From: Hyphomicrobiales bacterium
Lineage (GTDB): Bacteria > Pseudomonadota > Alphaproteobacteria > Rhizobiales > Rhizobiaceae
NCBI GenBank assembly: GCA_900473185.1
Contig: UCKU01000015.1
Coordinates: forward strand, 238,710 to 302,709
DNA length: 64,000 nt
Direction: 5' to 3'
Shown: positions 43,938-52,247 of the stretch, in pieces
Numbering within the stretch: the first letter of the stretch is position 1
Layout of the letters: every line of letters begins with the position of its first letter
Notes under the pieces: generated by a model
The model's database searches: none
What the model saw: the letters and a program-made list of their open reading frames with translations, nothing else
Told to the model about the DNA's origin: nothing
Position numbers and translations under genes: made by a program

Positions 43938-44714
43938 ATGTCAGACAGCCGGACCTCCGCCGATGGCGGCATGGAAACATCCTACGGCTTCCGCGAGGTG
44001 CCGACCGGTGAGAAGCAGGGCCTCGTCAACGAAGTCTTCCACAAGGTCGCCAAGCGCTACGACATCATGAACGACGTCATGTCCATGGGCATGCATCGCG
44101 CCTGGAAGGATGCGATGATCGCGGCGCTCAACCCGCGTAAGGAGCCGGGCTACAAGGTGCTCGACGTGGCCGGCGGCACTGGCGACATCGCCTTCCGCAT
44201 CATCGAAGCCTCGAACCGCCAGGCACATGCGACCGTGCTCGACATCAACGGCTCGATGCTTGGCGTCGGCGCCGAGCGGGCGGAAAAGAAGAAGCTTTCG
44301 GACAATCTGACTTTCGTTGAGGCCAATGCCGAGGACCTTCCTTTCGAGGCAAACAGCTTCGATGCTTATACGATCGCCTTCGGCATCCGCAACGTACCGC
44401 GGATCGAGGTGGCGCTCTCGGAAGCCTATCGCGTCTTAAAACGCGGCGGCCGTCTGTTGGTGCTCGAATTTTCGGAAGTGGAACTGCCACTTCTCGACAA
44501 GGTCTATGATGCCTGGTCGTTCAATGCCATTCCGAAGTTCGGCAAGGCGATCACCGGTGATGCCGAACCTTACCAGTATCTCGTGGAATCGATCCGCAAG
44601 TTTCCGAACCAGGAAAATTTCGCGGCGATGATCCGCACGGCCGGCTTCTCGCGCGTGACCTATACCAATTATACCGGCGGCATCGCAGCGCTGCATTCCG
44701 GCTGGAAGCTCTGA
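43938..44714 (+). CDS. ubiE: Ubiquinone/menaquinone C-methyltransferase UbiE
   Basis: 258 residues. SYGFREVPTGEKQGLVNEVFHKVAKRYDIMND is the family N-terminus. SAM motif I is VLDVAGGTGDIAFRI, with AFGIRNVPRIEVALSEAYRVLKRGGRLLVLEFSE later. It methylates the quinone ring in ubiquinone synthesis. ATG 43938 has GGAG 7 bases upstream; the TTG one codon before is less likely. The UbiB gene starts 5 bp after its stop. Confidence 0.95.
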   Translation: MSDSRTSADGGMETSYGFREVPTGEKQGLVNEVFHKVAKRYDIMNDVMSMGMHRAWKDAMIAALNPRKEPGYKVLDVAGGTGDIAFRIIEASNRQAHATVLDINGSMLGVGAERAEKKKLSDNLTFVEANAEDLPFEANSFDAYTIAFGIRNVPRIEVALSEAYRVLKRGGRLLVLEFSEVELPLLDKVYDAWSFNAIPKFGKAITGDAEPYQYLVESIRKFPNQENFAAMIRTAGFSRVTYTNYTGGIAALHSGWKL

Positions 44715-44719
44715 TCCGC

Positions 44720-46294
44720 ATGAGTGCTTTCGGGGCATATTTCAGGCTCGTAAGGGTCGGCTGGATTCTGGTGCGTGAAGGCGTCATTTCGGCGCTGCCT
44801 TCGGAAGGCCTGCCGCCATCCGTCAGCCTGGCAAAATCCTTTGTCGGCATGTTTGCGCGTAATCGCAGTAAACTTCAGAAGCGCAGCGACCGGCTGGCGC
44901 AGGCCGTCGAGCGGCTCGGGCCATCCTATGTGAAGATCGGCCAGTTCCTTGCGACGCGCCCTGACGTCGTCGGCGTCGAGTTCGCCGACGATCTGTCACA
45001 GCTTCAGGACCGGATGGCCTTTTTCCCGGCAGCAGCCGCCAAGGCCAATATCGAAGGCTCGCTCGGGCGATCGATCACTGATCTCTACGCGAGCTTCGGC
45101 GATCCGATTGCAGCGGCCTCCATTGCGCAGGTGCATCCCGCCGAGGTCGATACGCCGACAGGGCCCAAGAAGGTCGCCGTAAAGGTCGTGCGGCCCGGTG
45201 TCCGGGCGCGGTTTGCCCATGATATCGAGGCGATGTATCTCGTCGCCCATATGCAGGAACGCTTCATGCCGGCCAGCCGACGCCTGCGGCCGGTCGAGGT
45301 GACGAAAACGCTGGAACAGACCACCAAGGTGGAGATGGATCTGCGCCTTGAGGCGGCTGCCCTTTCTGAGATTGCCGAGAATACCGAAAAAGATCCAGGC
45401 TTCCGCGTGCCGAAGGTGGACTGGGAACGCACCGGCCGCGACGTCATCACCATGGAGTGGATCGACGGCGTCAAAATGTCCGATGTCGAAGGGCTGCGGG
45501 CTGCCGGCCACGATCTCAATGAGCTTGCGGACACGCTGATCCAGTCATTCCTGCGCCATACGCTGCGCGACGGCTTCTTCCATGCCGACATGCATCCGGG
45601 CAACCTCTTCGTCGATTCCGACGGCATGATTGTTGCCGTCGACATGGGCATTGTCGGGCGTCTCGGGAAGAAGGAGCGTCGCTTCCTTGCCGAAATCCTC
45701 TACGGCTTCATCACCCGCGACTATATCCGGGTGGCGGAAGTGCATTTTGAGGCGGGCTATGTGCCCGGTCACCACAATGTCGAGAGTTTTGCGCAGGCGA
45801 TCCGGGCGATCGGCGAGCCGATCCACGGCCAGCCGGCCGAGACGATCTCGATGGGCAAGCTGCTGACGCTGCTTTTCGAGGTCACCGAACTCTTCGACAT
45901 GCAGACGCGGCCCGAGCTCGTTATGCTGCAGAAGACGATGGTCGTCGTCGAAGGCGTTTCGCGCATGCTCAATCCGCGCTTCAACATGTGGAAGGCATCT
46001 GAGCCGGTCGTCGGCGACTGGATCAAGAACAATCTCGGGCCCAAGCGCATCGTCACCGATCTCAAGGATGGGCTGAAGGCGGCCGTGAAGCTCGCCGAAG
46101 CCGCGCCCGAAATCGCCGCCCAGACAGAGAAATTCCACCATCAGCTTCTGCATATGAGCGAACACGGATTGCGCTTCGACGAGCAGACGGCCGAGGCCAT
46201 CGGCAAGGCGGAAGCACGTCACAACCGCTCGGCCAAAGCGGCCCTCTGGATCATTGCGCTCACGCTTCTCTATATTGCCTGGATACTGAGCTGA
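44720..46294 (+). CDS. ubiB: ADCK/ABC1-type atypical kinase UbiB
   Basis: 524-residue membrane-associated protein of ubiquinone synthesis. KxGQ motif: SYVKIGQFLATRPDVVG (near 72-88). The nucleotide-binding AAASIAQVHPAEV replaces the usual glycine-rich loop. DGFFHADMHPGNLFVDSDGMIVAVDMGIVGRL is the catalytic and metal site. Two membrane helices end the protein. It is paired with ubiE. The exact chemical role of UbiB is still debated. Confidence 0.94.
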   Translation: MSAFGAYFRLVRVGWILVREGVISALPSEGLPPSVSLAKSFVGMFARNRSKLQKRSDRLAQAVERLGPSYVKIGQFLATRPDVVGVEFADDLSQLQDRMAFFPAAAAKANIEGSLGRSITDLYASFGDPIAAASIAQVHPAEVDTPTGPKKVAVKVVRPGVRARFAHDIEAMYLVAHMQERFMPASRRLRPVEVTKTLEQTTKVEMDLRLEAAALSEIAENTEKDPGFRVPKVDWERTGRDVITMEWIDGVKMSDVEGLRAAGHDLNELADTLIQSFLRHTLRDGFFHADMHPGNLFVDSDGMIVAVDMGIVGRLGKKERRFLAEILYGFITRDYIRVAEVHFEAGYVPGHHNVESFAQAIRAIGEPIHGQPAETISMGKLLTLLFEVTELFDMQTRPELVMLQKTMVVVEGVSRMLNPRFNMWKASEPVVGDWIKNNLGPKRIVTDLKDGLKAAVKLAEAAPEIAAQTEKFHHQLLHMSEHGLRFDEQTAEAIGKAEARHNRSAKAALWIIALTLLYIAWILS

Positions 46295-46386
46295 TCGGGA
46301 AGCAACAAAAGCATGATGTGTTCGGCATTTGGGATATCCCGCCAGACGTGAGGCTCGCTTAGTCTCGCCTCCATGGAGATGAGCAC

Positions 46387-47970
46387 ATGAAGCATGAACG
46401 CCCCGGAATCGAACTGAGCGGCCAGCCCTTCAGCTTTGCCGAGATGATGAGGATCGGCTCCGGCAAGGTTGCGCTTTCGGCCTCGGAGATCGGTATGCAG
46501 CGCGTGAAGATCGCGCGTTCGATCGTCGAGGATGCCATCGAATCCGGCATGCCGGTTTATGGCGCGACCACGGGTGTGGGTGCCATGAAAGATGTCGAGT
46601 GGTCGCCCGAGGATCTCGAGGTCTTCAATCTCGGCCTGGTACGCGCCCACCACTTCGGCACCGGCACGCCTTTTTCCTGCAATGTCGTGCGCAATGCTAT
46701 GGCGATGCGCGTGAACACCGCGCTGACCGGCCAAGTCGGCTGCACGCCTGATCTCATCGACGCCTATATGCGCATGCTGAAGGCAGACCTCATTCCGGTC
46801 GTGCGCCGCACCGGCTCGATCGGCTGCGCCGATATCGGCCTGATGGGTCAGATCGGCGCGGTGCTGACGGGCGTCGGCGAGGCGATCTATCGCGGCAACC
46901 GCATGCAGGCCGCAGAAGCCTTCCAGGCCGCTGGCATGGAGCCCGTCAGGATGGCGCCGCGCGACAGCCTCGCCTCGCTCAGCGTCAACGCCGTCAGCTT
47001 TGCCGCCGCCGCCGAAACGACGCGTAATGCCGCCGCCTCGATCCGTGTGCTGTTGGCAACCGGCATGATGGCCTCAGGTGCGCTTGGCGCATCGCGCGAT
47101 CCCTGGAGGGCCGTGCGCCATGTCGGCACAGCGCGGGAGGCGCTGATCGGCGCCTGGCTGTGCAATGCCTCGGACGAATGGGAATGGCCGGTCGCGACCC
47201 ATGTGCAAGACGCGCTCAGCCTGCGGATGATCGCCCAAGTCTTCGGTGCCGTTATCGAGAACCTGCTTTCGACGGGCCATAAGATTCTCGCCGCCACCGG
47301 CCGCTCCGACGACAATCCCGTCGTCGTTGAGGGACGAGTGATGACATCCGGCGGCTCGCTGCCGCTCGACGTGACCATCCTGCTGGAATCGGCGGCACTC
47401 TGCATGGCGCATGCAGCGCGCAACGCTTTCAACCGCTGTGTCCTGCTCGGCAATGGCCAGCGGCGCGGCCTGCCGGTCAATCTCGTGCCTCCCGGCCGTA
47501 TCGCTACCGGCTTCGGACCAATCATCAAGCTTGCAGGCGAAATCTTCTCGCGCGTACTCTCCATGTCGAACCCGGTTTCGGCGCAATCGCTCGTCGTTGC
47601 GGCCGGCCTTGAGGACGAGGCAGCCTTCCTGCCGCTCGTCATCGAACGTTTCGACCGGCAGATGCGGGCGCTGAAGCGTCTCGCCGCATTGGAGGCCCTG
47701 CTTTCGGCGCAAGCGATCGATATTATCGGCGATACGCCGAAGGGCGTTGCCGGCATGCTCTATGAGGTCGTGCGCAAACATGCGGCCTTCTATACGGTCG
47801 ACCGGCCGCTTTCGGCCGAGGTCGAGGCAATCGAAGAGGAACTCGGCTCGGATGCATTCCTCTCCAAGCTGATCGAGCAGGTACCGATTGCCTCCTTCGA
47901 CGATTTCTTTGCACTTGGGTCGCTCGAGCGCATTGAGGAACGGCTGACGCGGGAACCGGCCATCATCTGA
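46387..47970 (+). CDS. Histidine-ammonia-lyase homologue without MIO triad; probable ergothionase
   Basis: 527-residue aromatic-amino-acid-lyase fold: YGATTGVG (58-65) and GSIG (143-146) in the right places. The Ala-Ser-Gly triad that cyclises to the MIO electrophile reads Cys-Ala-Asp (147-149, bases 46825-46833). Without MIO it should not deaminate histidine. Ergothionase is a relative that expels trimethylamine from ergothioneine, giving thiourocanate. Its operon partners fit the rest of that pathway, so this is the likely function. GGAG lies 8 bases before the ATG. The alternative is an uncharacterised lyase of the same fold. Confidence 0.8.
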   Translation: MKHERPGIELSGQPFSFAEMMRIGSGKVALSASEIGMQRVKIARSIVEDAIESGMPVYGATTGVGAMKDVEWSPEDLEVFNLGLVRAHHFGTGTPFSCNVVRNAMAMRVNTALTGQVGCTPDLIDAYMRMLKADLIPVVRRTGSIGCADIGLMGQIGAVLTGVGEAIYRGNRMQAAEAFQAAGMEPVRMAPRDSLASLSVNAVSFAAAAETTRNAAASIRVLLATGMMASGALGASRDPWRAVRHVGTAREALIGAWLCNASDEWEWPVATHVQDALSLRMIAQVFGAVIENLLSTGHKILAATGRSDDNPVVVEGRVMTSGGSLPLDVTILLESAALCMAHAARNAFNRCVLLGNGQRRGLPVNLVPPGRIATGFGPIIKLAGEIFSRVLSMSNPVSAQSLVVAAGLEDEAAFLPLVIERFDRQMRALKRLAALEALLSAQAIDIIGDTPKGVAGMLYEVVRKHAAFYTVDRPLSAEVEAIEEELGSDAFLSKLIEQVPIASFDDFFALGSLERIEERLTREPAII

Positions 47971-47997
47971 ATTTCGACCTATCGAGGGAGACGCGGC

Positions 47998-49365
47998 ATG
48001 GATTTCGATCTCGTTCTGCAGGGCACGGTGGTGCTGCCGGAGCGCATTGTCGAAGGCGGCTATGTCGCCGTTTACGACGGAAAGATCGCGGAAGTCGGTA
48101 TCGGCGTGCCGCCTGCGGCTAAAGAACGGCACCTGCTCGGCAAGGCACTGATCCTGCCAGGCGCTATCGATGCGCAGGTCCACTCGCTCTCCCAGAAAGA
48201 CCAGGAGGATTTCATCTGGTCGACGCGCTCGGCCGCTGCCGGTGGCGTCACCACCATCGTTGATATGCCTTATGATGAGGGCAATCTCGTCTGCTCAGCC
48301 GCTGCGGTGAAGAAGAAGGTCGATCATGCCGGCCCGCAGGCGCGGGTTGATTTCGCGCTTTACGGTACCGTCGATCCCGAGGAAGGTGCTACCCGCATCG
48401 CCGAGATGGTGGAGGCAGGTGTTGCCGCCTTCAAATTCTCGACCTTCGGTACCGATCCCAAACGTTTCCCGCGCATTCCGCCCGCCCTGCTCGACGTCTG
48501 CTTTGCGGCCATCGCCCCGACCGGGCTGACGGCCGGCGTGCACAACGAGGATGACGAGGCGGTCCGCACCTATATGGAGCAGGTGAAGGCAAGCGGCATT
48601 ACCGACTGGCGCGCCCATGGCCTGTCGCGCCCGCCGATCACCGAGCTGCTTGCCATGCACACGATCTTCGAGACCGGCGCCAATACCGGCTGCCCGTCCC
48701 ATGTCGTGCATTGCTCGCTCGGACGCGGTTACGACATCGCGCGGGCCTATCGCCGCGACGGCTTTGCGGCGACGGTGGAATGCTGCATTCACTACCTGAC
48801 GCTCGATGAAGAAAACGATGTGAAGCGGCTCGGCGGCAAGGCGAAGATCAACCCGCCGGTGCGCCCGCGCGCCGAAGTCGAGACGCTCTGGCGCAAGATC
48901 ACCGAAGGCAATGTCTGGCTGGTTTCGACCGATCACGTGAGCTGGTCGGAAAACCGCAAGACCAATCCCGACATGCTGGCGAATGCATCAGGTGTTCCGG
49001 GTCTGGAAGTCATGGTGCCGCTTTTCGTCAAGGGCGCGCTGGAACGTGGCGTCCCCCTGACCTGGGCAGCGAAGCTTATGGCCGAAAATCCGGCGAAGCA
49101 CTTCCGTCTCGACCATATCAAGGGCGCGCTGACGCCGGGCAAGGATGCCGACATCGCCGTGCTGGAGCCGAAGGAGATGGTCTATGACGCGTCGGCCAGC
49201 GGCAACAATGTCGTCGGCTGGAGCCCTTATAACGGCATCCGCCTGCCGTGGACGGTTTCTGCCGCCTGGCTGCGCGGCGAAAAGATCACCGAGGGGTCCA
49301 AGGTTCTGGCCGAGCCCGGCGCCGGCCGCTTCGTGCGCCCGCTTCCACGACAGGTGCTGGCATGA
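47998..49365 (+). CDS. Dihydropyrimidinase/allantoinase-type cyclic amidohydrolase, probable hydantoin-5-propionate hydrolase
   Basis: 455 residues of the amidohydrolase superfamily. The usual metal motif D-x-H-x-H reads DAQVH (58-62): the first His is Gln60. Other ligands are present: Lys146 (AFKFST, normally carboxylated), His182 (GVHNED), His235/His238 (PSHVVHCS) and Asp312 (STDHVSW). In the ergothioneine route a hydantoinase of this type opens hydantoin-5-propionate to N-carbamoyl-glutamate. It lies 27 bp after the lyase gene and overlaps the next gene by 4 bases. Confidence 0.8.
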   Translation: MDFDLVLQGTVVLPERIVEGGYVAVYDGKIAEVGIGVPPAAKERHLLGKALILPGAIDAQVHSLSQKDQEDFIWSTRSAAAGGVTTIVDMPYDEGNLVCSAAAVKKKVDHAGPQARVDFALYGTVDPEEGATRIAEMVEAGVAAFKFSTFGTDPKRFPRIPPALLDVCFAAIAPTGLTAGVHNEDDEAVRTYMEQVKASGITDWRAHGLSRPPITELLAMHTIFETGANTGCPSHVVHCSLGRGYDIARAYRRDGFAATVECCIHYLTLDEENDVKRLGGKAKINPPVRPRAEVETLWRKITEGNVWLVSTDHVSWSENRKTNPDMLANASGVPGLEVMVPLFVKGALERGVPLTWAAKLMAENPAKHFRLDHIKGALTPGKDADIAVLEPKEMVYDASASGNNVVGWSPYNGIRLPWTVSAAWLRGEKITEGSKVLAEPGAGRFVRPLPRQVLA

Positions 49366-50642
49366 GCCGCAACCTGCCTGTCAATCCCGGCCGAATCTCC
49401 GCCGATATCGAAGCCCTTTCCGCCATCACCGAGCCGGGGCATCCCTGGACACGACGGGCTTTTTCGCCGCTTTTCCTCGAAGGCCGCGCCTATCTTGAGG
49501 CACGCATGCGGGCGATCGGTCTCGATACCCGCATCGACGCGTCAGGTAATCTGATCGGCCGGCGTGAAGGCGCAAAGCCGGGCTCGGGCATCATCATGCT
49601 CGGCTCGCATTCCGATACTGTACCCGACGGTGGTCGCTTCGATGGTATTGCCGGTGTTGCCGCGGCACTCGAAGTTGCGCGGGCGCTGCGCGAACAGGAG
49701 ATCCATCTCGACCATGATCTAGAGATCGTCGATTTCCTGGCCGAAGAGGTCAGCATTTTCGGCGTTTCCTGCATCGGCAGCCGCGGCATGACCGGGCAAT
49801 TGCCGCAGGCATGGCTCTCTCGCACGGTCGAAGGTCGCGATCTTGCCGAAGCGATTGCCGAGGTCGGCGGGTCACCGGGTGTGCTCACGCATGAGAACAA
49901 ACCCGACATTGTCGGCTTCCTGGAGTTGCACATCGAACAAGGCCCCGTCCTTGAAAATGAGCGCAAGGATATCGGCATCGTCACGGCGATATCAGGCATC
50001 ACCCGTATCGAAATCACCGTCGAGGGTCGCGCCGATCATGCCGGCACGACGCCGATGGATACGCGCGCCGATGCGCTGGTTGCCGCTTCGCAGATCGTGC
50101 TCGATATCCGCAATGCCGCAAGCGAGCTTGCCAAGACGCCCGGCCATTTTGCAGCGACCGTCGGCGAATTCCGCATCGAGCCGAATGCCGCCAATGTCGT
50201 GCCGTCGCGTGTCGTGCTGCTGATCGATGGGCGGGCCGAAATCCGCGCCGACATGGAAGCCTTTTGCCGCTGGCTGGACGGCCATACGGAAAAGCTCGCT
50301 CTGGCCTTTGGCGTGACGATCGCGCCCCCGAACCGCATCTCCGACAATTTCCCGACACCGAGCGACAAGGGCCTGCTCTCGATTTTGGAACAGGCCTGCG
50401 AGACTGTCGGCGCCAAACACCGCTTCATGGCCTCGGGTGCGGGCCACGATACGGCCTGGATCGCCCGCGTGGCGCCGGCTGCGATGATCTTCGTGCCTTG
50501 CCGGGAAGGCCGCAGCCACTCCCCGGATGAATGGGCTGAAAATGACGACATAACGCTCGGGGCCGCCGTGCTTTTCGAGGCGGTGCGCGAGATGGACAGG
50601 ACACTTACGACGGAGAAGGATAATGGGACGCATACTGGTTGA
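49362..50642 (+). CDS. M20-family Zn hydrolase (carbamoylase type), probable N-carbamoyl-glutamate amidohydrolase
   Basis: 426 residues of the hydantoinase/carbamoylase and allantoate amidohydrolase family. Metal and catalytic residues are His83 (GSHSDTVP), Asp94 (GRFDGIAGV), Glu128-Glu129 (FLAEEVS), His190 (ELHIEQGP), the dimer-contact His226 (GRADHAGTTPMDTRADA) and a late His in GRSHSPDEW. These enzymes remove the carbamoyl group as CO2 and ammonia. With the preceding hydantoinase this would give L-glutamate. The start overlaps the previous stop (ATGA); an earlier in-frame ATG lies inside that gene. Confidence 0.85.
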   Translation: MSRNLPVNPGRISADIEALSAITEPGHPWTRRAFSPLFLEGRAYLEARMRAIGLDTRIDASGNLIGRREGAKPGSGIIMLGSHSDTVPDGGRFDGIAGVAAALEVARALREQEIHLDHDLEIVDFLAEEVSIFGVSCIGSRGMTGQLPQAWLSRTVEGRDLAEAIAEVGGSPGVLTHENKPDIVGFLELHIEQGPVLENERKDIGIVTAISGITRIEITVEGRADHAGTTPMDTRADALVAASQIVLDIRNAASELAKTPGHFAATVGEFRIEPNAANVVPSRVVLLIDGRAEIRADMEAFCRWLDGHTEKLALAFGVTIAPPNRISDNFPTPSDKGLLSILEQACETVGAKHRFMASGAGHDTAWIARVAPAAMIFVPCREGRSHSPDEWAENDDITLGAAVLFEAVREMDRTLTTEKDNGTHTG

Positions 50643-51720
50643 GAAGGACGTGGAAGCTGCCGTCAAGGGCGGTTCCGTCTATGCCGCCGGCGGCGGTGGC
50701 TGGGCCGATCATGGCCGCATGCTCGGTTATGCCGCCGTCAATGTCGGCAAGCCTGAACTCGTCTCCATTGAGGAACTCGGCGACAACGACTGGATCGCAA
50801 CGGCCGCGGCTATCGGCGCACCGGCCTCGACCACACCCTGGGAAATGCAGGGCATCGACTATGTGAAAGCCGTGCAGCTACTGCAGGAGGCGCTCGGCGA
50901 AAAGCTCTCCGGTCTCATCATCGGCCAAAACGGCAAATCCTCGACGCTGAACGGCTGGTTGCCTTCAGCCATCCTCGGCACCAAGGTCGTGGATGCGGTC
51001 GGCGATATTCGCGCCCATCCGACCGGCGACATGGGATCGATCGGCATGGCAGGTTCGCCGGAACAGATGATCCAGACGGCCGTCGGCGGCAATCGGGCTG
51101 AAAACCGCTATATCGAGTTGGTTGTCAGGGGCGCGACGGCGAAGATTTCGCCGGTGCTGCGGGCGGCGGCCGACCAGTCCGGCGGCTTCATTGCCAGCTG
51201 CCGCAATCCGCTGCGTGCCTCCTATGTGCGCAAGAATGCTGCACTCGGCGGCATCTCGATGGCGCTGAAGCTTGGTGAGGCGATCATCGATGCGGAAAAG
51301 AAAAGCGGATCGGCGGTCATCGATGCGATCTGCAAGACGACGGGCGGCCATATCCTGGCCGAGGGTACAATCACCAAGAAGGATGTCGTCTACACCAAGG
51401 AAGCCTTCGATATCGGCACGATCACGATCGGCGCCGGCGACAAGGCCGTGACCCTGCATGTGATGAACGAATATATGGCTGTCGACGATGCCGACGGCAG
51501 GCGCGTCGCAACCTTCCCGGCCGTCATCACCACGCTTTCCGAGGAGGGCGAGCCGCTTTCCGTCGGCCAACTCAAGGGTGGCATGCACGTATTTATCCTG
51601 CACGTGCCGAAGGATATCATTCCGCTGTCGGCCAGCGTGCTCGATCCGACCGTCTATCCGCCTGTCGAAAAGGCGATGGGCATCGAGATAGCACGCTATG
51701 CACTGGAGACGAGGGCCTGA
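50623..51720 (+). CDS. DUF917 protein, probable thiohydantoin desulfurase
   Basis: 365-residue DUF917 protein (MGRILVEKDVEAAVKGGSVYAAGGGGWADHG at the N-terminus; GGHILAEGTITKKDV in the middle). To my knowledge this Pfam family has been renamed S-methyl-thiohydantoin desulfurase after the ergothioneine work. There it links the urocanase-like and hydantoinase steps by releasing sulfide from the thiohydantoin. It overlaps the carbamoylase gene by 20 bases, with GGAGAAGG just before its ATG, so coupling is strong. Two cysteines are visible, but the catalytic residues are not known to me. Confidence 0.75.
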   Translation: MGRILVEKDVEAAVKGGSVYAAGGGGWADHGRMLGYAAVNVGKPELVSIEELGDNDWIATAAAIGAPASTTPWEMQGIDYVKAVQLLQEALGEKLSGLIIGQNGKSSTLNGWLPSAILGTKVVDAVGDIRAHPTGDMGSIGMAGSPEQMIQTAVGGNRAENRYIELVVRGATAKISPVLRAAADQSGGFIASCRNPLRASYVRKNAALGGISMALKLGEAIIDAEKKSGSAVIDAICKTTGGHILAEGTITKKDVVYTKEAFDIGTITIGAGDKAVTLHVMNEYMAVDDADGRRVATFPAVITTLSEEGEPLSVGQLKGGMHVFILHVPKDIIPLSASVLDPTVYPPVEKAMGIEIARYALETRA

Positions 51721-51723
51721 ACC

Positions 51724-52053
51724 ATGGCGCGCGATCCCGGCCTGGAAGAACTGATGCGCGAGGAACTCGGCGACCGACCGGGGCTGAGCGAAAAATCCAT
51801 GTTCGGCGGCTGGGCCTTCATGCTCAACGGCAACCTGCTCTGCTGCGCGCGCCAGGATGGCATGTTGCTGCGTCTCGGCAAGGGCAATGACGGCTGGGCA
51901 CTGGCTCTGCCGGGCGTGATCCAGATGCTATCAGGCGAGCGGATCATGCATGGATGGGTGCGGGCCAATGCCGATGTCTACGGCGACGATGTCATCAGGC
52001 GGCGTCTCATCGATGCGGCGCTTGCCTATGTGGAACCGATGCCCGCCAAGTGA
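51724..52053 (+). CDS. TfoX N-terminal domain protein
   Basis: 109-residue TfoX_N-type protein: MFGGWAFMLNGNLLCCARQDGMLLRLG is the family core. TfoX/Sxy is a competence regulator in gammaproteobacteria, but isolated N-domains like this one have no assigned role. It starts 3 bp after the DUF917 stop, so it is in the operon. The ergothioneine pathway as I know it has no step for it. It ends 194 bp before the urocanase-like gene. Confidence 0.82.
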   Translation: MARDPGLEELMREELGDRPGLSEKSMFGGWAFMLNGNLLCCARQDGMLLRLGKGNDGWALALPGVIQMLSGERIMHGWVRANADVYGDDVIRRRLIDAALAYVEPMPAK

Positions 52054-52069
52054 ATGAACCGGTGCCATT

Positions 52070-52220
52070 CCCTCTTCTCCCCAGCGGGGAGAAGATGTCC
52101 GAAGGACAGATGAGGGGGTGAGCGACGTAGAAGCGAACGGCCGAACGAAGGTGAGGTCGAGGTGGGCTTGAAGCCCCCTCATCCGACCCTTCGGGCCACC
52201 TCTCCCCGCTGGGAGAAGGG
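52070..52220. repeat. Two-armed palindromic repeat element inside the operon
   Basis: The left arm contains CTTCTCCCCAGCGGGGAGAAG and TGTCCGAAGGACAGATGAGGGGG. The right arm is CCCCCTCATCCGACCCTTCG, then GGCCACCTCTCCCCGCTGGG, then AGAAGGG. The arms are inverted copies about 50 bp long around a 50-bp centre. This is a common alphaproteobacterial intergenic repeat. Transcribed, it would fold into a very stable stem and could lower expression of the urocanase-like gene behind it. Confidence 0.8.
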
Positions 52221-52247
52221 AAGTAGAAAACCGACGAGGAACCCAAG

